Both the position numbers and the translations under genes were made by a program. Below the pieces are notes generated by a model, which saw nothing but the letters and a program-made list of their open reading frames with translations, was not told where the DNA came from and searched no databases. Of a stretch of DNA of 64,000 nt, positions 1 through 10,874 are shown piece after piece. The number at the start of each line of letters is the position of its first letter. The first letter of the stretch is position 1. Origin of the DNA: Lepas anatifera (taxonomy: Eukaryota > Arthropoda > Thecostraca > Lepadidae); the NCBI GenBank assembly GCA_034440635.1, contig JAOTON010001702.1, positions 1 to 64,000 of the forward strand, read 5' to 3'.

Positions 1-719
1 ACGACTTGTGATGCCCTAGGCACCCCGGGTTAAATAAATTGCTTATTATACTGGTGGATTCTGGGGAGGGGTGATAAAAAGGCATGTGCCCCTGAGCTCA
101 AACACAGTCCCCTGAACCAGGATTTGTACTAATTAATTTAAATGAATGGAGAACTAGTTTTCTCACAATTTTTCAACTATCCAAACTACCAACCTGTTTA
201 CTTTTTCTTTACTTCAATAGGACCGATCCTTGAAAATATGGAACTTTTATACGCGTTAAAAAGGCAGGTATCTCCCAAATTATTCCGGCAACAAAAAATT
301 TTATCCGTCCAATGTCACTATGCCACACCTCCTCCCACGGCTCTTGTCGGAGCATGAACAATGCGCGTTCAACCAGAACTTACTCGTCACGACACAACCG
401 CGATTAACAACAAATGAATTTTCGACTCCAATATGTCTTATCTTGCACCTGTGACAGATATCACAGGCCCGCTGAATTCTCTGATGTCAAGTACTTGCAT
501 GAGTTAGCTGATTTGTCCTTAAATTATCTAAAAAAGTCGTGGTCTTGGTATTTTTGTGAGATTTCGGTGACACTTTTTCTTTTTTTTCTGGTTTTTATTC
601 AGTTTTCTTTCTCCGTCAATGCTTGATTTGCATTTTCTTGGACCAGATATGCCCAAAAACTTGATAAGTAGCTTCAAAGATATAGTAAGAAGTGTTTGAG
701 ATTGCGTTAAAAAGTGTCT
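1..719. other. No recognisable gene; AT-rich flank
   Basis: No conserved protein, splice-site pair or repeat was recognised. Short open frames here are under 75 codons, with no sign of coding constraint that I can see by eye. Confidence 0.5.
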
Positions 720-1020
720 TTCCCTCCGCAGTGCCCCTCAAAGGTGGTGTACCCCCACACCAAAAGCTTTAGCTGCCCCCTAGTCGTGGAAAGATTTAAA
801 TCACAGATTTGGTTATTTTAAGACGTGTCCATGTAGCTTTGGGATGTCGCCTAAAATGCCACCACCAACATTCAAATAGAAATGTTCCCTGTGCCTAAAA
901 GGCGCAAAAGCGATGAATAACATATTTGGTGCAAAGAAGGAGGTGCCACCCCCAAGGGCGCCGCCCCTATGGGGTGCCGCCCCCCCCACCGGCTGAGCAC
1001 CCCCAAAGATTTTCGGAAAA
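720..1020. mobile_element. Probable transposon end, hAT-like
   Basis: This stretch is C/G-rich and low in complexity. Read on the minus strand, its right edge begins CAGGGGTGTAATTTT followed by a G-run, which is the general form of a hAT-type terminus (CAGGGGY...). No matching left terminus or 8-bp target duplication was found, so the boundaries are uncertain. Confidence 0.3.
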
Positions 1021-2045
1021 TTACACCCCTGACGGGCACTCTGAGAGGCGGCGGTAGAAGCGCGCCACGTCAGTGGCTTATCTGGCAGCAGAGGCGGCTG
1101 GCGGCGCTGCGGTAGCCGGCTGCGGTGTAATCCCGTCGCCAGTGTGTGACAGCGACAATGTTTAGCGAATGTGCTGAGCCCCCCGTGCTGTCTGTTCGCC
1201 CCGCTGACAGAGTCGCGGCCGCGGCGACTCCGTATTCCGCGCCGACCCGTTCTGGAGGTCGCGCTGCCGAAGCTCGGGCCGCCGACGCCCCCACCGGCCT
1301 CTGCTGGCGTCCTGGTCACCCTATTGACTCCCCGAAAGTGAACTCTGGGGAGGCTCGTTACCGCAGGGCCAACTCCAGCCGGCGATAAACAAACAGCGGC
1401 GCCGGTGGGGCGTCGAAGCGAGTAAACGTGTTGGCAGCGGGCCGACTTCTGACACCCCGGCGGTGTCGGGCTGACTGTGCGGCGGCGTGGGAACCTGTCC
1501 TGACCGCTTGTCGACTGCCTTTTTGTCGGCCGACGTTTGGAGGATTTACGGCCGCGCGCCTGCCGCCGCCGCCGCCGTATTAATCCATAACGGTGGTTGT
1601 CGGCACGACAGATCGCGGCAGAGGCGACGCGCCGAGAGCCGCCGTCGCCGCCGCCGACGGCATGTCAATGTGGCGCATTCCTGCGGCGGCGCGGCAGCGG
1701 AATGCGCGTCAGTGGCCGGCCTGGCGCTGTCGCCGCCTGCCCACTGAGCTCTGTCGCCGCTGCTGAGCTGGTCTGCCCCCGCCCCGCTCAGGGTGCACGA
1801 CTCGGTACGGGCTGCAAGCGTCGCGACGATGCCTGACTGACCTGCCCCCCCGCCGCGCTGCTGCCAAATGCAGTGCGGGACACCGGCTCAGTGGGATCCC
1901 GGACGGTGAATGTTGAAACTTCCCGCTCGTCCCCGTCCACGCGAGTTCTCGCCAGGGTGAGGGTGCCCTGCGACCCCGCGCTGGTGATATCTATCATTGT
2001 CGCTTGGTGACGACAGCAGCTGCTTCGACGGTCACTGCGCGCCTT
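1021..2045. promoter_or_regulatory. CpG-rich block, possible CpG island or promoter
   Basis: GC content and CpG density rise sharply compared with both flanks, with runs of CGC/GCC triplets around 1560-1660. Frames stay open on both strands because of the GC bias (for example 1487-1747 and 1597-1836 on +), but no protein family is recognisable, so I do not call a gene. A promoter or 5' non-coding exon is one explanation. A GC-rich repeat is another. Confidence 0.35.
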
Positions 2046-2264
2046 TAATCATCACTTCTGGGGGTGAATGTTAATTCCGTGGTCGGGTTCTGAAGAATAG
2101 TTTGAAAATACTAATATTTTTCGTTTTCCGTATAACGCAAAATATTTTGTATGCGTTGTGTTTAATGTTGTGAGACTGTGATACGTCCTATGTTTGCATT
2201 ATTCCACCACCCTTCCGAAGGTCCCAGCAGATGTGCAAGTTTCCAGCATGTTTTATTTAATATT

Positions 2265-2316
2265 AGCCGTTTTCACAACGTGAATAAATTGGGGAAATCA
2301 ACCTTGGGTGTCTTTT
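2265..2316 (+). repeat. Inverted-repeat partner of 7158-7198
   Basis: A 21-bp perfect block starting AGCCGTTTTCAC (2265-2285), followed by AACCTTGGGTGTCTTTT (2300-2316), recurs in reverse complement at 7158-7198. The two copies could be the ends of one large element or two copies of one dispersed repeat. Confidence 0.6.
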
Positions 2317-2674
2317 GGTAGTTTTTTAACATTTCCCAAGCCAAAAAGCCAGCGTTCATTTCAGGGAAACTGTAGAAGTTTGAGAAATATGCTTACCCAA
2401 AATTGAAAGCAATGACCCTAAATATCTCTTGATTCTGAGCTTTCCCTGGCATTAAATTCAATAGATAAATCTAAATTAATGGATATATATTTTCGAAATA
2501 TCCCAAGATCCTGGGCGTCTTTTGAAAAAACCGACCTCCAGGGTCAGTTTTTTTCCCAAGAAATGCAAGCCTCTAGATCCCGTCTTCTCGGTCTCTAGAT
2601 TTGTCTGGAGGGATTTTTCAAAGGCTTCCATATGCAGGAGCGAATTTTGAGGTCGGTGATTTATGCAGGACTTG

Positions 2675-2760
2675 CCCGCTTGACGTCACTGCCTACGTCA
2701 TAGCCAAGAACCAATCATCGGACAGTATTCTGGGAGCAACATGGCCGCGTTCAAGGCCCT
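2675..2760 (+). promoter_or_regulatory. Promoter-like motif cluster
   Basis: Within about 70 bp there is a CRE-like TGACGTCA (about 2681), a second CRE-like TACGTCAT, a CCAAT box in AACCAATCAT, and then ACATGGCCGC at 2740. The last matches the YY1-type ATGGCCGC motif found at many housekeeping start sites. Motifs and spacing are read from the sequence. Promoter function is inference. Confidence 0.35.
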
Positions 2761-2869
2761 AAGAGAGAGAGAGGTTGCGTTCGGGGAACGTGTTCGGGAA
2801 AGAGTCTGTTCTCTAATGTTTCTTTTCTCACGGTATATGAGCTACGATCGTTATTTTACGTGTGTTTAG
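2741..2869 (+). CDS. Short ORF downstream of promoter-like cluster, 42 codons
   Basis: The ATG at 2741 sits in a good context (GCAACATGGCC) just after the CRE/CCAAT cluster. The frame starts MAAFKALREREVAF and is rich in Arg and Glu, partly because of an AGAGAGAG run, and stops with TAG at 2867. No family is recognised. If real, it could be the start of a first exon, but no convincing donor was identified. It could equally be chance. Confidence 0.15.
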   Translation: MAAFKALREREVAFGERVRERVCSLMFLFSRYMSYDRYFTCV

Positions 2870-3014
2870 GAACAAAAAAGTTAAATATTTGATTGCAATT
2901 ATTTGATCGTTACCAATTTTTTGCAGCAGTCAGGCAGGCCTTTTCCCATCACCATACAGATCGGGGTCAATTAAAGGGGCGATTGCCCCTCTATCGACCA
3001 TCTGTGCCCTGGAT

Positions 3015-3264
3015 CATAGGCGGATCCAGGATTAGCCGATCGGGGCACCTTTCCGGAGTTAGCACCATCCCGACCAGGAGGATACCACTTACGGCATAAA
3101 AAACTCTGAGGTGGGCGCCAAATCATATCGGTGGGAGCCAATTTTCCGCATTCTGGGGAGAGGAGGGGTGAGAACCGACATTTCAGGGCAGCGCTGTGAC
3201 CATTTTAGGGGGCGCCGAGCGTCAATCGGAGGACACGTACCCCACCCCCTGGGATCTGCCTATG
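3015..3264 (+). mobile_element. hAT-like MITE with 8-bp target duplication
   Basis: The left terminus is CATAGGCGGATCCAGG and the right terminus is CTGGGATCTGCCTATG, which are inverted relatives. The element is flanked on both sides by CCCTGGAT (3007-3014 and 3265-3272), a perfect 8-bp target duplication typical of hAT transposons. At 250 bp it has no coding capacity. The duplicated target resembles part of the family's own terminus (CCTGGAT), suggesting insertion into an older copy. Confidence 0.75.
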
Positions 3265-3272
3265 CCCTGGAT

Positions 3273-3660
3273 GGTTACGGTGCCGCCTGAAGGGTTGATG
3301 GCGCCCCTGAAATGTCGCTTTTCACCTTTTCTCCAAAGTTGCAAAAATCGGCGCCCTTTGTTAGGATTTTGCGCCCGCGCTGAAATATTTTGCCGGTCCA
3401 AGGTGGCGCCCCCTGGTCCGGATGGCGCGCCCCCGGGGAAGAGCATAGACAGCGCCGACATTGCCGATCAGGGGCACCTTTCCAGTGGGCGCCACTACTT
3501 GCCTGCAAAACTTTTCCAGGTGGGCGCAAAGTCCTATCAGTGGGCGCCGATTCCCGCATTTTAGGGGTTGGGGAAGTGACATTTCGAGGGGCGCCATTTA
3601 ACTTTCCCAGGGGTTGCGATGACCATTTCAGATGGCGCCGAGGGTCCATCCTAACCCCTC
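3273..3660. mobile_element. Diverged GGCGCC-rich MITE copies, head-to-head
   Basis: The block holds recurrent phrases shared with the 3015, 25296 and 40618 elements (ATTTTGCGCCC, TTTTGCCGGTC, GTGGGCGCCA, GACATTTC). They appear first in one orientation (about 3290-3440) and then in the other (about 3450-3660), so this looks like two abutting relatives. Frames on both strands stay open but read as repeat translations, not genes. No clear target duplication was seen. Confidence 0.5.
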
Positions 3661-3679
3661 CCCCAAGATCCGTGTACGC

Positions 3680-4065
3680 GAGGTGACGGAACTAGTGATG
3701 TGGGTGACGGCACTGGTGAGGCGGGGGGAGTGACGGCACTATGGCAAGGCCCGGAGGCGGGAGGCGACGGTGTTCGTGAGGCGCGAGGCGATGGATAGTT
3801 GGGGGAGAGGTGGGGAGACCCGTGACGCCGTAGACTGCACACATCGGCTCATCGAACAGTTGAGGCATCTCCTCCGTCAATATATCGCCGGTGTCACGTT
3901 CACGAGTGTGTCGAGGACTGACTGAATCAGAGGGGCCACCGCTGTTCCAAGGAGCCGCCGCAGGCCAGGTTGGGCGGTCGTTGCCGCTGGCCCGGGTTGG
4001 GCCACAGTTGCAGGCGACTACCGTTGCCGCAGGCCAGGTGGGAAGCCGCCGCCGCCGAATAACTT
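3680..4065. repeat. Short GC-rich tandem repeats
   Basis: About three imperfect copies of GTGACGGCACTRGTGAGG occur around 3684-3790. A second imperfect minisatellite based on GCCGCAGGCCAGGTTGGG runs around 3950-4060. There is no coding signal. Confidence 0.45.
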
Positions 4066-4198
4066 CTCACAATGCGGCGACCGGCAAGTTGCCGCGCAAT
4101 CTCCAGTAGGCGGCAACTCCATCGGCCATAACTACCAAACATACATAGGGGTTGTAGGTCAACATGGTGAAATGGGCAGTGTGCGTCTGTGAATTTAA

Positions 4199-5161
4199 CA
4201 CGCGCCCCGCAGGCGTAGTGAAATTCGCCCCTCTGGTTTTTTTCAGATATCTCAAAAACGAAGAGACGCAGAGCAACGAAACTTACAGTACCTTACTCCT
4301 AATCAATTTTACACATCTGACCAAATTTTTGAGTTAAGGTCATGTCTGGTCAAGGAGCTATTCAAGGTCAAGTGACCCGACCTCAAAACCTAAAAATACG
4401 AGTTTGAAGCGGTGCCCAGGAACATCAGCGAACCGATCACTTTGAAACTTCCACAATATGATAAAATCATTAAGGTCTACAAATCTGCTATCTCGGAATT
4501 TCTATATTTTGTACCTAAGGTGGGGTCAATTTCTTGGTCACCCCCATTATAAGTCTATGGTGAAAAATAGAATGGGCTCGTTTTCAGTAAATATTGCATA
4601 GATAAAGCTGAAAATCCTCAAACTGTCTATTCTTACCACGATCTTGAAAATTAAGTTGAGTTTTTAACCATCTGACCTCTCAAAGGTCATATCAGGTCAC
4701 AGGAGCATAGAGTGATTATTTGGCCAATAACTGCTCATTGAATTGAGATAAAGCTCCCATTTTGCTTGCATTGTGCTTTTGTGCTTATATTGTCACGGGA
4801 AGTCGATTGATATGCAACATGACGATACCGGGTCACTCTCTGACTGACCTAGCTCGAGGTCAAGTCATTTTCCTTTTTGACCTAGGAAGGTCATATTATA
4901 CATCATTCGATTCGCAGCGATGAGAGGAATCCAATGATGCATAAATATTTACTCTAGCTCCCCTGAGAACAGATCTAGAGAGAGAAACCGTACACTGCTC
5001 TGTTGTAAGCCTATGGAATCTTCTTTGACCTATGCTGACCTCAATATTGACTTGACATGAAAGTTCTTCGTATAAAATCGCTTCGTCTTGTCAAGAGCTT
5101 TCCAACACCACCCATTATTTTCCTTTAGTTTTCGTGGGGACCGAGATACGAAGGGGGCGCG
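4199..5161 (+). mobile_element. TTAA-flanked element, copy A (degenerate right end)
   Basis: TTAA at 4195-4198 is followed by CACGCGCCCCGCAGG, and the right edge reads GGGGGCGCG in inverse. The interior aligns by eye with 53652-54833: the same blocks around the 'catggggaaaat' segment, repeated TGACCT/AGGTCA words, and the same AAAAACGAAGAG-like start. The right TTAA is not preserved. No transposase is encoded, so this would be a non-autonomous piggyBac-like element. Confidence 0.5.
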
Positions 5162-7157
5162 TCATGCAAGGGACCCCAGCTGGGCATGTTAAAATGGTAC
5201 AAGAATGGTAAAAACAGTGTACCTCAACTTCCCACCCTTTGCATAGAATCGTACCATTCACTGTATTTTCCTGGAGTAAATACGCAATAAATGTCAGCTG
5301 TAGGTTTCTAATGTGCAAAAGCCAAGCTTGCTGAAGCATGTGGGGTTGATTCACCCAGCATGTCAACCTCAAACTTTGGTTCACATCACTAGAAGCATGG
5401 GCGCCGAAAGCGGGGGCATCTCCCCTGTTGGCCAACCAAAGGATGCCCCTCAAATTTTGGTCCATCGCCATTCATGCTGTCAGGTACCAAATATGCTCAA
5501 AATTCGCCTTCCCAGGTCAGCACCAGCTGGGGTCTGTCCCCCCTGTAAAAACTCTGTGATGGTGCCCCTAACTGGAGGGGGCGCCGATGTGAGCATCATG
5601 TGACTTGCTGACACATGTAATTCACAAATGGTACTAAACTTAAGCCTGATACTGCACCACTTTAGAGGCTTGATACTTTTAAGGTATCAAAGTATGAATC
5701 CCAGTAGCATGACAAAATGATCAACATCAGGAAACTCGTTACTTCTTAGTTATCTCAGGAAAGCCAGTATCTTTTTGGTAAATGAGCAATGCAACCATCA
5801 AAGCTATGCCATCTTATTAGGGTGAATTACCATTAATGCCTGTAGGTATATCTTAAAAACAGGGATAATCTGTACATATCCTGTATTTCATTTGGAACCA
5901 CCTTGAAGCGAACCTCTTAAAATGACAAGAAAAGCCTGACCTGGCCTGAAAAGCAGATATAGCTCTATTTCAATAATAAACAAAGTGTTTTGTATTGCTC
6001 AGTCAGCAAAGTATGGCAGCAGGCCAAACGAGTCGCACCAGCCATCTAAAATTCTCCCACACCGTCAGCCACCAAAAATTAGCACCGATCTACCATATAC
6101 CAGGAGAAAAGCGCACTCATTCCCACCCACACGATGCAATGCTACCTCTCTTATTAGTTAGTTAGTTGAGGACTTTTTATAAGGCCCCTCCTATGTCATT
6201 ATAGCCATTTAGCCATTATTTGTTAGGTTTTCAGTGTCACCTTCCTCACACCAGTCTCAGAAATTTGCACCAGGTTGATAAAATTCTCACCACTCGCTCC
6301 TGTCGCCAAGGGCACTGGCACTGACGAGATATCGTTAAAAACGCCATACTTTGCACGCTAGTGTATTGCTAGTTACATAGCACATATACCCAAGCAAACC
6401 TGAGAAACCAAGATAAATTATAATTTTCCAGTAGCGCCCACTTCAAGGTGAAAACTGCTTACAGTCAAAACACCCATACCTGAATTAAGGATAATGGACG
6501 TCACCACTTAATTTTAATTTGAAGAGATGCTCAGACTAGAAATAGCAGGGAAAACATGCAGTGGGACAAAATTTTGGACCAAATTGTTTGTGTTCAAATG
6601 ATACTGCTCAAAAATTCACCAAAAATTTAGCAAGTCTCAAAATTTGGGTGGATCCACACATTAATTGTAATGAGAATGCAAAAAACATCACTCAACCCCA
6701 AACATTTGGCATAATACCTACCCTGATTTACATTTTAGGGATTCCTCTGCCTGTCACCCTTTGTTTAGGACACCCTTGCTCGTATGCGAGTTGGTTACCT
6801 AGGTAATACACTTTTTCTCAATGTAATTGGAAACTTGCCTGAGTATTACACAAGCAGACGTTACCTAGTCCCTACTCCTTTTTTTGTTTTGAGCTTATTA
6901 CACAGCTAATATAGAAACTGAGAGAAAAACGACAAATAGATTGAATCGACTGGGTAGCAGGGCATAACTGATGCAAATTTCACTCATTATACGACTTATT
7001 AAAGTTGAATTTCATTCTTTTTAATTCCGCAACACTCAACACAGGGCGCCCGGCGACTGTGAAGCATTGCCAGATGTGCCAGATAATTTACTCTTTAAAT
7101 TCCCAAGACTCTTGTGAAATTCCCACAAATGGCAGCAGTGCTACCAAAAAACCTTTC
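5162..7157. other. No recognisable gene; unclassified repeats
   Basis: 5400-5600 holds a GGGCGCCGAAAG...GGGGCGCCGATG pair that looks like decayed element ends. At 6156-6195 a TTAGTTAGTTAG...TTATAAGGC segment recurs near 29228. The rest is AT-rich DNA with no supported feature. Confidence 0.45.
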
Positions 7158-7198
7158 AAAAAGACACCCAAGGTTTAATTCACGTTGTGAAAACGGCT
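7158..7198 (-). repeat. Inverted-repeat partner of 2265-2316
   Basis: This is the reverse complement of the left copy: 21 of 21 matching bases at 7178-7198 and 17 matching bases (AAAAGACACCCAAGGTT) near 7159-7175, with a slightly different spacer between the two blocks. Confidence 0.6.
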
Positions 7199-7284
7199 AT
7201 TGCTTGACAACGCACGGATAGACTTGCACAGGTGTTGCAAAAATCCTCTCAAATGTCTATTGTCTATTATCTTCCCTTCTATTG

Positions 7285-7370
7285 TGGATCTGATCATCTT
7301 GACTCTGATCATCATACTTCTGATCATCATACTACTCTGACTTGATCATATTGACTCTGATCATCATCAA
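7285..7370. repeat. TGATCATC-type simple repeat
   Basis: CTGATCATC and TTGACTCTGATCATC words repeat irregularly and abut the 5' end of the LINE that follows. Confidence 0.6.
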
Positions 7371-9727
7371 ACCATTTCTCAGTTCCGAGCGTTCTCCGTG
7401 AAAGTGCCGAAAGTCACCAGAACGACGGGTTTTGATTACCGCAAAGCGGATTTCGATGGCCTGCGTGCCTCTCTGCGTTGTTTGCCCTGGCTTCTGCTTC
7501 GTGACTTGGGTGTGAACGAAGCTGTTGCGATCTTTACGATCTTGTGAATGCTGCCATAGCCGATTTTGTCCCAACGGTTTCACGTTCCAAACGATTTCCT
7601 CCTGGTTTGACCGGGACGTGCAGCGTGCTCTTAGGGACAAAGATCATACACACCGTGTAAAAAAGCGCGACCCTTCTCCAGAAAGCGATCTTGTATTTAG
7701 TAGAGCAAGAAACAATTTTAAAGCTTTATCTAACGCGAAATATCGTAATTACTTACTGGGCATCGTTGGTGACTTCCGTGAGAACCCAAAACGTTTCTGG
7801 TCCTTTATAAACTCATTGAAATCGTCTCATCAACGTCCACGCGTTCTTGTCGCAAACAGTCAACAATTTTCAGATCCCACCAAATGCGCAAATATTTTCA
7901 ACGAAACCTTCGCCTCCAAATTTTCGGATCCCAACGTTGACACGCTGCCAAACGCCCCGGACTTTCACTGTTCCATTCTTCAAGAGTTTACAGTTCCCTC
8001 GGGAAAAGTTCAGGCCCTGCTATCTAGCATTGGAAAGCACAAAGCGTGCGGGCCCGACAATCTGAGCGCCAGAATTTTGCATGAGTGTGCTGCCGAATTG
8101 GCAGTGCCTCTCGAAATCATTTGCAAATTGTCAGTCGCTCAAGGTGTTTTCCCACATATTTGGAAGGATGCAAATGTCATTCCCATTCACAAAAAGGAGA
8201 CAAAAAGAACCCAGGCAACTACCGCGGTATTTCGCTTCTTCCTCTTTGTTCAGAAAATTTTAGAAAAGGTAGTCTGTGACTCTCTTTTGGCACATTGTCT
8301 ACCATCTATTCCCAGCAGTCAACATGGATTTCTCCCAAATCGTTCATGCGTCTCAAATCTTGCCAACTTTCTAAAACACAGCTAGGATTCGATCCAGGAG
8401 GGCGTGCAGACTGACTCTGTCTACACTGATTATTCTTCGGCTTTTACGAGTGTAAACCACACGCTTCTTCTTCACAAACTAAAATCTTTCAAAATTACTG
8501 GTCGCGCGCACTCCTGGATTGAATCCTACCTGACTGGTCGTCGCCAACGAGTTATACTAGAGGGCCAATCTTCCGAATGGTGCGCTGTAAGGTCCGGGAG
8601 CCCGAGGGCAGCGTGTGTGGCCTCTTGTTTATCTGCTACACAGCAGACATCCCCCTCATCATTCGAACCAACTGTATAAGCTTCGCCGACGATCTTAAGT
8701 TGTACCACCGAATTTCGACAAAAACAGACAGTGATGCCCTTCAGGCTGACATCAACAATTTAGTAGAATGGTCTAAAATTTGGCGTTTAAAATTGAATCC
8801 AGATAAATGTAGCGTTATATCATTTTCTCTCCGAAAATCTCCGATCCTTACGACCTATTGTACTGGATGGTACGCCGCTGGAGCGCCGTACAGGGACTAG
8901 GGATCTCGGTGTTATACTCGACAGTAAGCTGACTTTCGCTCACACATAGACCACACCGTGGCCAAGGCCAATAGAATGCTTGGCCTCCTCATACGAAGTT
9001 TTTCAGACCTCGCGCCAGTGCTGCCGAGTCAGACTCAAGCACACTTCTATTCTTTGTGCTTATTATGCCCATGTAAGATCCATCCTGGGGTATGGTTGCG
9101 TTGTATGGGCAGGGTCTGCCCATCCCACCTGAAGCGCCTAGAAAGGGTGCAGCATAAACTTCTCATCTGGTTGGCCTCATTTTCGGACCGTCCGTCATCC
9201 AGACTTGACTATCCATCTCTTTTGACTCACTACAAAGTGCGTAGTATTAAGGCTCGTTTTGCTCAGCATGACCTCTTGTTTTTGTTTAATCTTCATCACG
9301 GAAAGTTGGATTGTTCTGATCTGGTTTCCGAGTTCGGTTTGTCTGTGCCGCGTCGAACGTCGCGTTCTCCCTCTTTGTGGGCAGTTCGGTTTGCGCGTGT
9401 TGGTACTGTGCAGCGCAGCCTCTTCATCCGCGTGGCCGTCACATGTAACAGTTTCTTCAACGCATTTCGTAATGTTGATTTCTTCGCAGACTCGGGCTAC
9501 ACATTTTAAAACTAATGCTATCAAATTCACGGCAACCTTAGGAACTTTTCTCAGGATAGGCATTTGTGCAAATGTTGAGCGTTATGGATGTTCGTGGAAT
9601 GCTTCCATTGCTGAATGTATTTATTATCTGACTTTACTGTTTTAAATCCACATGACTGCATCAGTAATTGGGCAATGCCTGTTGATGTTTTTACCAATAC
9701 AGAATACAGAATACAGAATACAGATTC
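7371..9727 (+). mobile_element. Degenerate 5'-truncated LINE, Jockey/CR1-type
   Basis: This is a non-LTR reverse transcriptase remnant. The coding match begins near 7371 in one frame (GFDYRKADFDGL), shifts frame near 7550-7600, and continues as a 286-codon open frame (7525-8385) with the RT fingers: CGPDNLSARILHE, then VFPHIWKDANVIPIHKK. A TAG at 8383 interrupts it. Motif A follows in the same frame (VYTDYSSAF, about 8420). Another frameshift near 8600 precedes a remnant of motif B and the FADD box (SFADDLKLYH, about 8688). A C-terminal piece continues at 8958-9509. The 3' end carries about three ACAGAAT repeats (9703-9727), as is common at tails of this LINE group. It is inactive. Clade assignment is from memory of motif style, not a tree. 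Confidence 0.85.
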
Positions 9728-10699
9728 TGTAGCAATCGAGGACCGTGAAAATGTTTTAGCATCTTAATCAGTTAGTTTCTCGATAATGGTGGTTGTTTAA
9801 CGATGCATATAAAGTTATTTATTGAATATTTTATTTGAATTTTTAAAATAGAAATTGAACCATTTTAAGTTCCAGCCCCCCCAACCCCATTATGAGGGAG
9901 TCGTTTTGATCCTTTATTGGCAAGGTTTTCCAAAGTGCAAGTTTTAAACAGAAGATCTGGATTCCTAACAGGCACTATGGAAACCATGATCAGTATTATT
10001 TATTTATGATTACTAGTTACACCGTATTGGCCACGATCAAATTGGTTTCATGTTTGTGCAAATATACCAATTGTTGTTAGTGGCAGTAGTTGCTGGCTCT
10101 AGTTTGTGTAAATTTGTAGCGAGGTGAAACTGTTTTATTCAAAGGTTTGGACGTATCTGGGGCGAGGGATTTACAGGGGAAATCAAGAGTGGGTATTTTA
10201 TTTGGGTATATACAATCAATTCTGAGCAGGGCCTCAACGCCCCAGGCGTCGGCCGCCACCCCCCGCCCCCAACCCCGGGCCAGCTTATCCTGATTCATCG
10301 CTGAAAGCGCTAGGAATTCTTTCGTGTCGCTTTATGCCTGGTGTGGGGTTTGATAAGCGCTAACCGACTCCGTACTGCTCCCAAAATACTTTTGGAAAAG
10401 TTAGGTGAAATATGGGGCGTGAACCTGGTTCTGTCGCCTGGTCCGGTTGCTGTACAGTAGGGTCCATCAACCCCCCTGATGTTTACTTCTTGGTAAACTG
10501 GTTTCGCTTGTAATCACATTTTGTTACGTCAGGTACAAAAACCTCAGATCCAAAATATTTTGAAGCTTTGTTATGGACTAGGGGTGCCAACTGGCGGCCA
10601 AAGTTTACAACTTTCATACTTTTGGGGAGTTTTTGGATTTCCTTAGAAATAACCTCCTTTTAGAATAGGATCTAGTCTTGATGAAAAATGTTGCGCTGA
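9728..10699. other. No recognisable gene
   Basis: AT-rich sequence without a recognised family. A GGGGTGCCAACTGGCGGCCAAA word near 10574 recurs in altered form near 10929, bracketing the SINE at 10700. Confidence 0.4.
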
Positions 10700-10874
10700 T
10701 CGGGGCGCGAAGTGGTTAGCGCCAGCAGGCTACAACGCAGCCGACCCGGGTTCAAGGCCCGGTGGCCTCCCTGAACGAGGAGGAAGCCGGCTCCGAGAAA
10801 CCCTTCCAACAGGGATAGAGTTGGCGACGCCATATGACCCTGGCAGTTGGTGCATCGATAAGCCCCCAAAAATT
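10700..10874 (+). mobile_element. tRNA-derived SINE, copy 1
   Basis: The head has an RNA polymerase III A-box-like AGTGGTTAGCGCC and a B-box-like GGGTTCAAGGCC. A conserved body and tail follow (AGAGTTGGCGACGCC, TGGCAGTTGG, CGATAAGCCCCCAAAA). The same head-to-tail order occurs at 43141-43318 on the other strand, which makes it a dispersed family and not a tRNA gene. No tRNA cloverleaf fits. Confidence 0.75.

Noticed and set aside
813..1319. 168-codon minus-strand frame
   Set aside because: Spans the border of a transposon-like segment and a CpG-rich block. Openness is explained by GC bias.
10700..10780. Functional tRNA gene
   Set aside because: A and B boxes are present, but no cloverleaf or anticodon loop fits, and the same head is attached to a conserved tail in a second copy at 43141, so it is a SINE.
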